64,000 bases of DNA from Liolophura sinensis (GCF_032854445.1 NC_088301.1:48045116-48109115); one strand, 5' to 3'; shown: positions 51,211 to 61,620, numbered from the stretch's first letter. The notes: a model not told the origin generated them from the sequence alone. Numbers and translations: made by a program.

Positions 51211-51389
51211 CAGTTTTAACAAATCAGGTGCGGGTTATTATTACATCCCGAGGACGCAGCTGTTTCCGCTTACGTCACCCGAACACTGGTTTGCGTCTTA
51301 ACTAAATGTACGTGGGAGACAAGTGAGGCGACATCGTGTTTCCGGTTGCTCTGATATGGAGCTTCTCACAGCCTCGAAAGAATTCCTGA

Positions 51390-51605
51390 TAAACAGGTGA
51401 TTTATAGTTATCAAGCACATAAGAACAAAAGGTTGTGGTCATTTAGGTCCCTTTTCCTTAATAACTACGGTTATATTATTTGTTGTCTTTTCGGCCAATT
51501 ATACAGTTACCAAGCACATCATGAAAAATTTTTGATGGCTGTTTAGGACTGTTTTCATCTCTTTTCCGCAATAACTTAGGTTATATTATTTGTTGTCTTT
51601 TCTGT
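51390..51605 (+). repeat. Diverged tandem duplication, ~105-115 bp unit
   Basis: Two successive segments both running from an ATAGTTATCAAGCACAT-like start to GGTTATATTATTTGTTGTCT. Confidence 0.7.
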
Positions 51606-53026
51606 TGAGCAATATTCATATTCTCTGAGCTTTTAGAACTCTTGATCAGCAGACATAATACAATGTATTAACTTTCAGTATCAGAATAGAAAGAAGTCAC
51701 GTTATATATACTGGACTGATTTCAAGACCCAATGCACACAATATATGCAAAAGGTCCTACGTCTTCAACTTCCATTGTGTACAGGAATACTGTGCTTGTG
51801 AGTTCATCGCAATGTTTAAGCTGACAAGGCATTTAAACAGTGTGTAGAGATTTAACATAGCCTATCTCTTATATATACAGCGATCGAAAAGGTGATGGAC
51901 AAAGGGAAATTGAGACCATGTACCACACGTTGACTATCTATCTGTCATTTGTCGTCTATGGACAGACTGTAACATGTACAAAGGACTGCTGATTTAATAA
52001 AATACAAATAGTAATTAAAAATACATCTATGACAGTATAATGCGTGCGTACATCAATATACCAGCAGTTTAGCACCGTTAATTTGAGCGCACGAAAAGGT
52101 CTGCACCTGTGCAATAATCAAAAGTATGGGAAGTACAAAACTTTGGTCAATGATAACAAATTGATAACTATTCACCCAATAAGATTCCAATTAAATCCGT
52201 CAGTACATGCGTTGGTTTACATGGCAATTTGAACTCCACATAAAATACATACAGAGCCGGCCTGGCTTCTTAATATTGGAGAGAACGGCATTAACGCATG
52301 CTGACCATGTTATGGAATTAATTCCTCTCCCGGACAACATCTTAGGTTTAACAAAGTGACGTCATATGATTAGAACATTTTAAATATTTAACTTGCGGTC
52401 ATGATTGCGGTCGTTATTAGAGGGATACAACGCAATCTTACTGATTAACACCTGATTCAGTTTTGATATCCCTGTTGGAGATGTGCTAAACGTTTTGTAT
52501 GGAAATCATGCACTGAATTTCTCAAATTCTAACAGATGATTTATTCCTTCCGCCTATTTATGACATTTATCATGTGATGTTGATATATTTTTTTAAAATA
52601 TTTACTGGTGGACTGGACCGGTTTCCCCCCATAATATACACATAGCTTTTGTGTGTATTTGGATTCAATGGACAACCTGGTCTATAGTTGGTTTAAGGAC
52701 ATCCTGTCTTAATTTTTTCTTCTTTCTTTATACGGAACTGAATTTTAACTGGAGTAGGGCCAATGTACGTTTACCCTTAAACATTCCCCCCAACACAATC
52801 GTGCAGAACACGGATCACTTGCACCACGGATTTACATGTATAATGTTTTCTGAACGACGTATGCTAATATGTGAAACCAGTACTACAAGCTCCCAGACGA
52901 TCTGCTTTGCATATAACGGTCTTTCAGGCATCGCTGTTTATCGCTGTTTCAAACTGTTTATTTTCACATGTACGCGTCATATTTTGTTACATTGTATACT
53001 TTCTTAGTTCTGTTGAACGTTGCTTG
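51606..53026. other. Intergenic, no gene seen
   Basis: AT-rich, without a supportable gene. Short open frames near 52044-52232 and 52651-53077 have no family signal. Confidence 0.4.
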
Positions 53027-53366
53027 GAAATTGGTCTTATAATCATTGACCCGAAATATTCATGTATGCATGGATGATGATTGGTATACGAATATCAGTT
53101 TCGACACCTAGATACAAGAGAATCAGTATGTAGTGTGGTCTGCTAGATATGTTATTCAAGAGCACATCACCGAGCTCTTTGATATTCAAAAATTATCTTT
53201 GTTATTAAACATAACTGACAGTCGATTCAATAAATCCAATATAAATTTAATTTTTGGCTTAAATCTCATAATGGATGTTCCAGGTTAACAAACGTAATAT
53301 CAATTTCCAAAACAACCTTCACACAAACTATCGCAGAATTAAGAAACAAGTGCATTAGAAATTAAG
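53027..53366 (+). repeat. Direct duplication, copy 2, cut by the Polinton
   Basis: Second copy of the 50804-51210 sequence. Identity stops exactly at ATTAAG (53361-53366), where GC-rich sequence begins. Confidence 0.85.
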
Positions 53367-53591
53367 ACGGAGTCATGTTGCAGCAGGGGGTGCCAGCATA
53401 CCACTCGGTGAGGCCGTTGAAGCTCCAATCGGTATTTCCGGGGCATGTTTATAGGTAATCAACCCCACAAAAACAGGTCTGGTGGGCTAAAAAACAACGC
53501 ATCTCGCCTGTCCAAAACTAGACCGCCAGAGGGGCGCCACCCCCTTTGGGCGGCCCCCTAGCCAAGGCGTACACGTTTGTTTACCTTTTAG

Positions 53592-53605
53592 ACATACCCA
53601 TCCGC
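53592..53605 (+). promoter_or_regulatory. 14-bp motif upstream of the first Polinton gene
   Basis: ACATACCCATCCGC, repeated exactly at 53925-53938. It lies 36 bases before the ATG at 53642, as a shared promoter element might. Function is inference. Confidence 0.35.
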
Positions 53606-53641
53606 AGTAGTATACGAAGTGATAAGCAGCCCGTATACGCG

Positions 53642-53914
53642 ATGACTCGAGGAACAAACACATGCGCCTGGCTCATGATTGGCACAACCGACCTCTGCGG
53701 TCGCTCCTGCCTAGGCACGCACTGTAAAATCCACCTGTTTCGCCTCCGAAAGGGGCCGCCACTCCAACTGTGTAGCAAGTGCGGGAAGGGTGTTAAAAAC
53801 GCTTTCTGTCTCTGCCAAGCTTGTGGGTATGACAACGCAATAACCAACAACTGGAAGCGAAAGAAGGCAGCGTTCGAGAAGAAGTTTAAACGTTTGGCTA
53901 GGATTGACCCCTAA
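53642..53914 (+). CDS. Small zinc-ribbon protein of the Polinton
   Basis: 90 residues from the ATG at 53642, apparently intact. The reading frame is open further upstream, but that part is GC-rich border sequence with no ATG. About nine cysteines: one near the start, then CGRSC and a HCK, then CSKCGKG and CLCQACGY, the last two looking like paired zinc-binding knuckles. A basic C-terminus follows (WKRKKAAFEKKFKRL). It is the first gene of the element and precedes the polymerase fusion by 88 bases. It could bind DNA or RNA; no enzymatic motif is present and no named family is claimed. Confidence 0.6.
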   Translation: MTRGTNTCAWLMIGTTDLCGRSCLGTHCKIHLFRLRKGPPLQLCSKCGKGVKNAFCLCQACGYDNAITNNWKRKKAAFEKKFKRLARIDP

Positions 53915-53924
53915 CCCCCGTTGT

Positions 53925-53938
53925 ACATACCCATCCGC
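53925..53938 (+). promoter_or_regulatory. 14-bp motif upstream of the polymerase fusion gene
   Basis: Exact second copy of ACATACCCATCCGC, 64 bases before the ATG at 54003. Confidence 0.35.
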
Positions 53939-54002
53939 CGAGACGACCATTTTGAGAAATGAAACGTTTGTTAATACCCAATCGAATTGACTGATATCGG
54001 TA

Positions 54003-57000
54003 ATGACGCACGCGGAAAAAGCATCAGCATTACGCCATGCGTACCAAATCGCCACTGGCAGATGGCCAGCCTACCCCCGCTCCCGTGTGGCCCTAGAGGC
54101 CCTTCGGGAGACCCTCGACCGCTACAAATCGGCCTCCAAGGCCCAATCGGCCAATGAGACCAAGCGCCGAGATGCTAAGGATTTCGCTGCCGATGCCAAG
54201 CGCCTTGGGGCAGTCGATATTGCCCTCGGCTTCGATCTCGAGCCGGAGCCGGCAAAGCTCGTGGGGCGCGCCAAACAGCAGCACGCCCGGGAAAGCGCTG
54301 CCCACGTCTTCACTTCCTGACGGAAGGAGACCCCTGACCCTCATGACCTCGGCGACGTGGTCGTCAATGACCGCATCCGTGTCGTCGCTGGCAACATGGA
54401 ACAAGACAACACGATCGACACCGCCCGTTCAGCAGACATCCTGGGAAGCCTAGAAGGCGAATACCTCATCAAGATCAAGCTGATAAAGGAACAGGAAGAA
54501 GGCGTCTTTGTGGTCGAGGATGCTTTCCAACCCCTCCGGGAGGGTAGAACACGAGGAAAAGCTGTAATCGAGATTACGGCCCAAACGGGGGCCACTCTCC
54601 ACGACCTTGCACGGCTCGAGACAGCCACACGGCGCGCCATTATCGTCCGCGACATCGCTGGCGAGACCCTCCACTCGAGTGGCAAGTATGGAGCCAGCAA
54701 GTGGAAACCGATCGAAATCACACTCGATAACGGCCACGCCTGGTGACCAGAGCTGGCATTCCCCCAAGCCCGAGAAGTCCGGACCTACGCCGGCGACGTC
54801 TGGGAGGCGATCCGAAAAGAGGTCGCCGACGAACCGATGGCTGTCTGGTTGCTGGGGGGCAGCGAAGGACGGAAGCTCACTGTCAACCAGTTCGTCCTCG
54901 CCGACGGGCGCACCTACCGGACCAGCCTCGTGCACGAGACCTTGATCGCCGCCTGTCGCCACCTATCTCCCGAGGACCCCGAGGCACTGGCCAGCAAGGT
55001 CTTTGGCGAGAATCACGCCGCGAGCCTGGTAGCAAGGAGGAAGAACGACTGGCGACCCACGCCAGCCAACCTCTTGGACGAGGTCCAGGCGGCCTGCGTC
55101 GAGCATGGCCACGGCCGCCTGTGGAACTCCCCGGGCTACCACACACAGAACGTAGTTAGCATCGATATAAAAGCCTATTACCCTGCCTCCTTCCAGGGCC
55201 ACGGCGAGGCCGCACCCTGGTTCAGGCGCTGCCCGTCGACACTGGCACAGGCTTCGCCTGCGCACGCTCGTGGGAGTTCGCGCCCGACTGCCACCCGGTC
55301 ATACCTGCGTGGTTTGGGGCAAAAGGCTGGGTTCCCACTGCACTCCTAGCCTATCTCACTGACAGGCCTCCTAACTCACCTCAAGGTCACAGAGGGGCTC
55401 GTTGCTCCCAGGCCCCAGCACAATGTCTGGCTCCCTGACAGCCGAGACCAGGCATGTTCTGTCATCGGCAAGTTTACCCAGGGCTCCAAGGCCGATGGCA
55501 AGCGGATGACGCGGCGTCTGATCACGGACCAGGGCGAACTGGACTTCCCAGTAGATGACTGCCGCAAAAGCGGCTCCCTAGTAGATGTGCCCGAACAGTG
55601 CCCTCTGGGGTGGGTCTTCACCTACTACGATGGGGCCCAACCGCAGTACACCCACCTGCGGGCGAGCATGCTAGCATCCGCCCACATCAATCTATTGGCG
55701 ATGCTCCGCCTTACCCGTCCGGACCTAGCCAAGCTCGACGGCGTCGAGAACTTCGTCGCTCTCCGGCATTGTAACTGCGGTAGACAATTATGTGTCCATT
55801 GTCTGATGGGGTTGGCCTGGATGCCCCCCGTGGTCCCGGGCCAGTGGAGAGATAAGGGCGAGACGATCTTTGCGCCCCAGGCCCACGCCGCCTACCAAGC
55901 GAAAGCCGACGCATGGGGGTACTGTCACCTGCTCCCCGACAGCATGGCGCCCAGCCACACGGATCCGCTAACGCGCCACGCCCTCAGCTATCTCAACGGG
56001 GGTGGTGGCTCGGGAAAGACGACACGAGAAATCGAGCTCTTTCGCGCCCGCGGCTCCCTGGTGGTGTTCACGCCCACCCACCGCCTCGCGAAGGAGATGA
56101 GAGCCCGGGGCGTGAAGGCCCAGACCTACCACTCGTTCTTCCGCTGGAGCGGCCAAAAGGTCTGGTCTCCGGAAGTGATGGGTCAGAAGTTTGTTCCTCG
56201 TGTCGTCGTCTGGGACGAGGTGTGCACCGTCCCGCGCCCCATCTTGGAGACATTTCTTAAGTGGCTGGACTGCAGGGGTGTTCAGGTTATCTGCTGCGGC
56301 GACCAGGGCCAACCCCCACCAATTAAGGGCGAGGCCCCACACAACTGGCTGCGCTAGGCTGCCGGCTACTACGGAGAGATCACCGTCGACCATCGGGCGA
56401 GGGAGGAGGACTTCCTGGCCCTGAAGAGGGCGATGCGGCTCGAGCCAGATAGGGTACAGTGGCGGGATATACTGAGTGCCATCCCCAAATTTGATCGCTG
56501 GAAAGATTTCTTGGCTGTGTGGACACCGACGGACCTTGTCCTCATCTCACAGAAGGTGCAACGCGATCGTGCTAGTGCTCAACGATGTCGTCGAGGTAAG
56601 CGTGAGGAACGCACAGAAGGTTGTGGAAGGTAAGTGGCCAGACTTCACACTAGGCTACGCGATGACGGTCCACTCGAGCCAAGGCTTGACAATCGAGGAC
56701 CCCCAACATGTCTGGGTCGTGGATGGCCGCATCTCGTGGAACAACCTCTGTTACCTCGCCGTGAGCCGCGTTGAGTATCTCGGGGAATTCCGCCGCTGCT
56801 GTCCACCGCCAGAGTTTGACGACCCGTCTGTCCCGCAAGAAAACGCCGCGGAGGTGCAGAAAAACATCGTCCGCAAGCTGGCCCATTACAAACGACAAGG
56901 CGGCCGATGCGCCGCTTGTAACTGCGCCCTCCTGTGGTGCTGGCAGCCCAAGGACACCCGCCAGTTCAGCGTTGACCGCCTGGACAATGCCCAGGGTCAC

Positions 57001-57117
57001 ACCAGGGGCAATGTCGGCTTGACCTGCCTGGAGTGCAACCGCCATCGGGGGGCGGCAACGTTGCGCTTAACGGTCATTAAGGCGGAGACTCCTTCAGATA
57101 AGCTCCTCATCACCTGA
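54003..57117 (+). pseudogene. pPolB: Polinton DNA polymerase B - SF1 helicase - HNH nuclease fusion, broken
   Basis: Starts at ATG 54003. A polymerase region runs to about 55900; its motif A-like segment is DIKAYYPASF (about 55162-55191), and IGKFTQGSK (about 55468) sits where motif B is expected. A helicase follows: Walker A GGGGSGKTT near 56000, VVVWDEVCT (motif II), GDQGQPPPI (motif III), then TVHSSQGLT and LAVSRV (motifs V and VI). The end has paired cysteine knuckles (CAAC, CLEC) around FSVDRLDNAQGHTRGNVGLTC, an HNH-type zinc nuclease. Breaks: TGA at 54318 and 54744, frameshifts near 55205 and 55365, TAG at 56355, frameshift near 56560. No YxDTDS-like polymerase motif C is seen. It would replicate the element. 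The stop overlaps the integrase end by 8 bases. That this was one protein is inferred from frame continuity. Confidence 0.75.
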
Positions 57118-58089
57118 GAACCCCATCCGGAGGAAGTTGAGTATCGGGAGGTACTATAAGCAACTCTTCACGAACGAAACCCCGTCGCGGGCCTTCCGAC
57201 GTATCGTCTAGATAGTACAACACGGGCTCATTAGGCTTTGTGACAGAGCGCCCAAGCCGATATATCTCTAGAGACCACACAGGATCAGTCGTGCGGCGGT
57301 GGCCGCCCTCCAGCTCTCCAGGCTGATTGAGATAACGGGACGACCTGGAACCGTCGAGGAAGGCTTATGAGGCACCTCTTTGGACTTGATGGCGTCTTTC
57401 GGCTTTTTATCGATCAGTCTCGTTGTCGCGTTATTCAGAGCGGCCACAACAGAGGGCAGCCGAGCCACCGATTCAGTAGACCGGTGTTCGGGAATTAGAC
57501 GCATCTCCTGGGCGTACTTATGTCCAAAGACAAACAGCCGCTCAGCCAGAGTACGGTTGAAACGCTCCACTATGCCTTGATCACGGTGGTTATCTACGCG
57601 ACCTCGGCGGACTGTGACATCGTGTTTGGCCAGCAGTTGGCTCACTGCACCCATGAACTCGCGCCCAGGGTCAACTTGGAGAAGCTTAGGCCATCTCAGG
57701 GGTCCCCGCTTGTAGATGCGAGTGAGAGCGACAGCGACCCCTTTAGATCCTTTTGTGGCCAACGGCTCTGCCTCTTTATAGCGCAAAGCGACGTCGACGA
57801 CGGTAAGAGCGTATCAATAGTTGCGCTTGCCGACCTTATCATGGGGAAGAAATAGCAGGTCAGCCTGGTGGACCTCGTTAGGCACGGCCACATCGAACTT
57901 CGGCCTTGGGATTTTCCGCGGCGCAGGCAAGTAGATCTGCCAGATAGCCTGCTTTTCCAGCCAGGCCCGGACCACATCTTCGGAGACTTTAGCCGCAGTG
58001 GCAAGTTTCTGGATGGCCGCGCGACCCTTCCAGTACCCACGGGGGCTGTAGTAGATATTTGCCAGGCGAGCAGACACCTTACTAGCCAT
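57110..58089 (-). pseudogene. INT: Polinton integrase (retroviral-type DDE), broken
   Basis: The ATG is at 58087-58089. An N-terminal segment (LATAAKVSEDVVRAWLEKQA) resembles a helical DNA-binding part. HQADLLFLPHD holds the first catalytic aspartate. After an in-frame TGA at 57814-57816, VDPGREF holds the second aspartate and GIVERFNRTLAERLF the glutamate, spaced 34 residues apart. All three acidic residues are present. A frameshift near 57290 separates a C-terminal tail whose stop is at 57110-57112. Integrases of this type insert Polinton ends and leave 6-bp duplications. The gene converges on the polymerase fusion with an 8-base overlap. Two breaks make it inactive. Confidence 0.8.
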
Positions 58090-58254
58090 GTTATCAAGGT
58101 ATTCTAGCAGCCCTCTAACAGATTTGCGACGAAAAAGATGTTAATCATCCCGGCGTTCGCGGTGATGATGATGGTTCTCATCAACCTCACTACTAAGGTC
58201 GTGCCTGCCATACGGCGAGGAGCTCGATGGCGAGTCCGGCACAGTCAGTTCGGA

Positions 58255-58612
58255 TTACTTGGTGAGTTTTCCGTAACTCACACCCCCCACCACACACATT
58301 CCCAGGATGACGAAGGTTATCTCGCGGTGGCACATAGAAATCGGAGAGCTGTGGCTCTGAGTCCAGCAGCGCGTCGCGTGCATCGCGTGTAAGAGTTTTG
58401 CCCGTGACCCTAGAATACTCGCGGATTGCAGCGTCGACATCCCGGAACGTTTGGACAGCGTGGCCCTGGCGGCGGAGTTCATCATTGATCCAGTCCAAGC
58501 GCTCAGTACGCTTTCGGGCCCATTTTTCCTGGGCGGCTTCGAGCTGCTCTACAGCGCGGTCATGGCGCCTCCGCTCTTCGTCGACACCGGAACTCTTTAG
58601 CATCGAAAACAT
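58255..58612 (-). pseudogene. Small Polinton protein with C-terminal membrane segment, frameshifted
   Basis: Begins at ATG 58610-58612 (MFSMLKSSGVDEERRRHD). The first ~90 residues are charged and probably helical. A frameshift near 58330 separates them from a hydrophobic tail, ITFVILGMCVVGGVSYGKL, ending at 58255. Without the shift the frame runs on through unrelated residues to 58193. It looks like a tail-anchored structural or assembly protein; no known enzyme motif is present. Confidence 0.5.
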
Positions 58613-58676
58613 ATAGTTGCTCCCGCTGAAGGCCAGAGCGTTTACGAGGGCACCATCATTGCTATGGAGGCCATTA

Positions 58677-58915
58677 CTACTTGATTATATTGGGATTAAG
58701 AAGCCCCTGTTTAATTAGCCACTCCTTCGAAAACATGGCCAGGCCTACATCTGCAATGACCATGCCGACGTCACGGGGTGTTAAGTCCAGCTTCGGAGGG
58801 CTCCTTTCAGGAACATCTGGCCGAGACGAGCGTACCCAGTAGATAGGAAAGAGACCACAGCGGCGTGGTAGGCCGCGTTGACTAGCACTTTCCCGTCACT
58901 GGTTGGAGTAGACAT
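58677..58915 (-). pseudogene. Small conserved Polinton protein, frameshifted
   Basis: ATG at 58913-58915 gives MSTPTSDGKVLVNAAYHAAV and onward. After a frameshift near 58800 the other frame gives LTPRDVGMVIADVGLAMFSK, ending in a stop at 58677. The two parts together are about 79 residues. The second segment is reminiscent of short conserved proteins of other Polintons. It overlaps the previous gene's end by 20 bases. Function unknown. Confidence 0.5.
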
Positions 58916-59372
58916 GTCGCTCTATATAGAAAGGGTCGCGACGTGTATTTAAATAGAGTTTCTGTTCTTGCGAAGGAACAGGCGTAATATCTTGTTGTGC
59001 TGTATCGCGGCTGCGCCACACGCGTAGCAACACTAACACTGCAAGGCTGCCAACGCCTAATAACGCCAGGGGCGCCCTCCAGTGGGTGATTTGGTGTGCC
59101 CGTTCCTTCGTAGAATCAAGTCCCTTCGCAAAATCTGTGGCTCCCCACTCCTTCGTAGAATTCGGCTGTTTCTTAGTAGAATCAGCTGCGCCAAGCAAAG
59201 CAGCCTTAGCTTCGCGAAGATCGTCCTTGAGCTTTTCAGCCTTGGCCTTTCTCGCTGCAGCACCCGCTCGACCCGCAGCGACTTTTTGGGGATTCTTCGC
59301 AGGGCTGTCATTCGTAGAATCCGCTGTCACCCTCTCCTCTTCCTTCAGGCCTTCCGGATTCGTTGTACTCAT
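58896..59372 (-). CDS. Ala/Lys-rich single-pass membrane protein of the Polinton
   Basis: 158 residues from ATG 59370-59372 (MSTTNPEGLKEEERV). A basic alanine-rich helix follows (AAGRAGAAARKAKAEKLKDD), then repeats of ADSTK and DSTKE type. One membrane segment (PLALLGVGSLAVLVLLRVW) and a short tail with RRDPFYIERH complete it. The frame is open upstream into the neighbouring gene, but this ATG is preferred because the sequence character changes there. It is probably a virion or scaffold component; no family name is claimed. No break is visible. Confidence 0.5.
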   Translation of the reverse strand: MSTTNPEGLKEEERVTADSTNDSPAKNPQKVAAGRAGAAARKAKAEKLKDDLREAKAALLGAADSTKKQPNSTKEWGATDFAKGLDSTKERAHQITHWRAPLALLGVGSLAVLVLLRVWRSRDTAQQDITPVPSQEQKLYLNTRRDPFYIERHVYSNQ

Positions 59373-59885
59373 GTTCCTCTGGATCATACGGCTCATTTCT
59401 AGGACAGCAGTGGTGTTCAAATGAGCAGTGGTCAACGCCATGGTTAACGGAGCTAAGTACTTACCATAGCAGTAGTACAGCCAGCGGCTAGCACTGCTAA
59501 TCGCCTGTTCAACACATGGGTCGGTGGCGAGCTGTGCCATGAGCATTGGTCGCTTCTCGGGTGGGATAGGTAGGAGCTAGCTGGCCGCCCTTACATATGA
59601 TCTCAAGAACATACCTCCGAGACCGTTAACCATCTGCGCACCGAACTTAGCCTCGTACAGGGAGTACAACCTTTCAACGTCTTCGTCGCTCATGGCGTCG
59701 ATCTCAGCGGCAGTTACGTCCTTTCCCAGATATCGCTTGGCCTGCGTACCTGCCGCAAGTGCCGCCAGCCTATCCCTGAGCTGCCGTGCATCATCTTGTT
59801 GGCTGAGGCCGGGCTGTTGGCTGAGGTCGGGCTCCTTATCTGCGCCCAGAATCTCGTCTATAAGCTAGTCGGTATCCAGGCTTCA
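59373..59885 (-). pseudogene. Conserved Polinton protein of unknown function, two nonsense codons
   Basis: One frame runs from about 59885 to the start of the next gene, interrupted by TAG at 59865-59867 and 59577-59579. It contains LIDEILGADKEPDLSQQPGL, an Asp/Glu-rich helix (AAEIDAMSDEDVERLYSLYE) and a C-terminal part with ASRWLYYCYGKYLAPLTMAL. The true start is not clear because another stop lies just upstream. No catalytic motif is recognised; position between ATPase and small membrane proteins suggests a structural role. Confidence 0.45.
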
Positions 59886-59912
59886 TTGGAAAAACGTCGC
59901 CTACGTCTAATA

Positions 59913-60472
59913 TCAAACCTGATATGTGCTGGTCGGATCAGTCTTTAGCAGGAGCTTAGAATGCAGATTGTCCTGGAGCAACTGTCGAACCTCTGCCTTT
60001 TCGCTCTCGGTCGCGATGACGTCGTTCTCCTCCAGGTATTTTTCGAACGAGTGCCGATCTTTGTAGTTGAAGAAAGCCACCCACTTTGTCTGCTCGCGAA
60101 AGTCTGTGAGGATGGCTAGAAAGCCATGAATGACAGCATTTCTTGTTTCTTCGTCATCGCCTTCAACGCGCTACAATCATCGATAATGTATAAGGTCTGT
60201 TCCTTCTTGAACAAACTGTAGAAAACTCTCAGAAAGTCGTTGAGCCGCTCGCAGGGGTCCAAACAATAGACCTCTGGGTCAGACAGTATCCATCGTCGCT
60301 GGTACGCCTTGTTACACTCAGGACTGGTGCACAGGATCCCAATGTGGTGAAAGAAACCGCGGAAAAGACCCTCAAGCAGGTCCAGCATGAAGACTGTTTT
60401 ACAGCATCCCTTCTGCCCGCTGATAATCGCGCAGTGGGCGTCATCAATAAAGCGCGCTGACGAATCCACCAT
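59913..60472 (-). pseudogene. ATPase: A32-like packaging ATPase of the Polinton, broken
   Basis: ATG at 60470-60472. Walker A lies in IISGQKGCCKTVFMLDLL; the glycine expected directly before the lysine is cysteine. Walker B and the following sensor region read TLYIIDDCSALKAMTKKQ, typical of Polinton/A32-type DNA packaging ATPases. A stop at 60116 ends the first frame; another frame continues with FREQTKWVAFFNYKDRHSFE and stops at 59913-59915. The join seems to lack the ATPase segment after Walker B, so a small deletion plus frameshift is likely. Such enzymes pump element DNA into capsids. Its start overlaps the capsid gene end by 29 bases. Confidence 0.75.
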
Positions 60473-61620
60473 CCTGGATGTGAAGCTTTGCGACCATGAT
60501 CACATACAGATATACGTTCAACACGCCGGGCTCTTCTCTCTCTTTTGTAACCTTATCGTAATCCCCTCGCTAGCGTTTATCACGCGCCTCCCACTGTCAT
60601 GCAGCTCGTCATCGTCGTTTGTCCTCAGGTCAAGCCAGAAGGCGTGCCTGGACGTCATGAAGTCTTCCAGGGACACGTTTGTCAGGCCCAAGTCTTTTAC
60701 GACCCTGGCCACCTCGGGGTCCCGCTTCTTAAGGGGTGAGCTGGCGAAGAACTTCTTGACCTCGTCCCATTGCTGGTACGCCCGCATGCCCTGGCTGTAC
60801 AGCTAATTGGGGACACCTTCTATTGTGACTTCTACTTTGGTGATCTTCGGGTTGTAGAAGGATTCCGACCTCCTCCTCCACGGGGTTCCTTTAGCCTCGA
60901 ACAGCATGAGGATGCCCTTCATTGATCTCGCGGGCGTGTTCAGGTTTATGTTCCAGAGAGTATCAGACTTGTCCTTCACAAACTTTCGGAGGCGGAGGAC
61001 GCGATCACACAGTATGGAGACGCCAACGGCAAACTGGTTGCGGATCTGTCTAGCGAGCTCATCTTCGGTGACCATATCGAACTCCAGGCTGATGTTGTCG
61101 ATGGTGTAAGTCGCGTCGGCATCTCCTGTTTTCTTTATGACCCGGCCGTAATCGTTGAACGTCAGTTCGTACTCCAGTCGGTCGGCCAAGGCAATCTGAT
61201 AGAATGGAATGTGGCTATCTAAAAGCTCAAAGTCTAGTGGGATGTGGAACCGGTTGCCAAAGGCGTGAGCGATGGCATTTTCTCCAGCATCTTCGTCACT
61301 TGCTTCCTCCGCTCCAACTCGAAGTTTAAGCATGCCGATGCCTTGGTAGGCCGGATTCTGCCGTTCGTTTTTGGTCCGAGATTCCCGACCACTGTGGCGT
61401 TCGGGTCGGATGAATTGATCGTGATCGAGAAGGCCAAGCGCAGGGTACCATGCACAATGACGTCATTTGTGCCGAGGTTGTGGAAGCGAACCACGAGTAG
61501 TTGATTCTGGACGATCGTACTCGGGTTATTGGTGACGACCACGGACTGCCGTACACCTTGTACCCCGAGAGGCTTACGGAGTGTTCTGAAGGGGTTTAGC
61601 CTGCGTCCGTATGTTTCCAT
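60444..61620 (-). pseudogene. MCP: Major capsid protein (double jelly-roll type) of the Polinton, broken
   Basis: ATG at 61618-61620 (METYGRRLNPFRTLRKPLG). The second part contains HAFGNRFHIPLDFELLDSHI and LADRLEYELTFNDY, which resemble Polinton capsid proteins of the double jelly-roll class. MRAYQQWDEVKKFF and RHAFWLDLRTNDDD follow near the end. Breaks: a frameshift near 61345, perhaps with loss of some residues; TAG at 60803-60805; another frameshift near 60530, before the stop at 60444. At about 390 codons it is shorter than many relatives. It forms virus-like particles in the model for these elements. It is divergent from the + strand gene at 61662, with 41 bases between. Confidence 0.65.

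Noticed and set aside
54093-57045. Long - strand frames opposite the Polinton polymerase-helicase gene
   Set aside because: GC-rich antisense shadows; all recognisable motifs are on the + strand.
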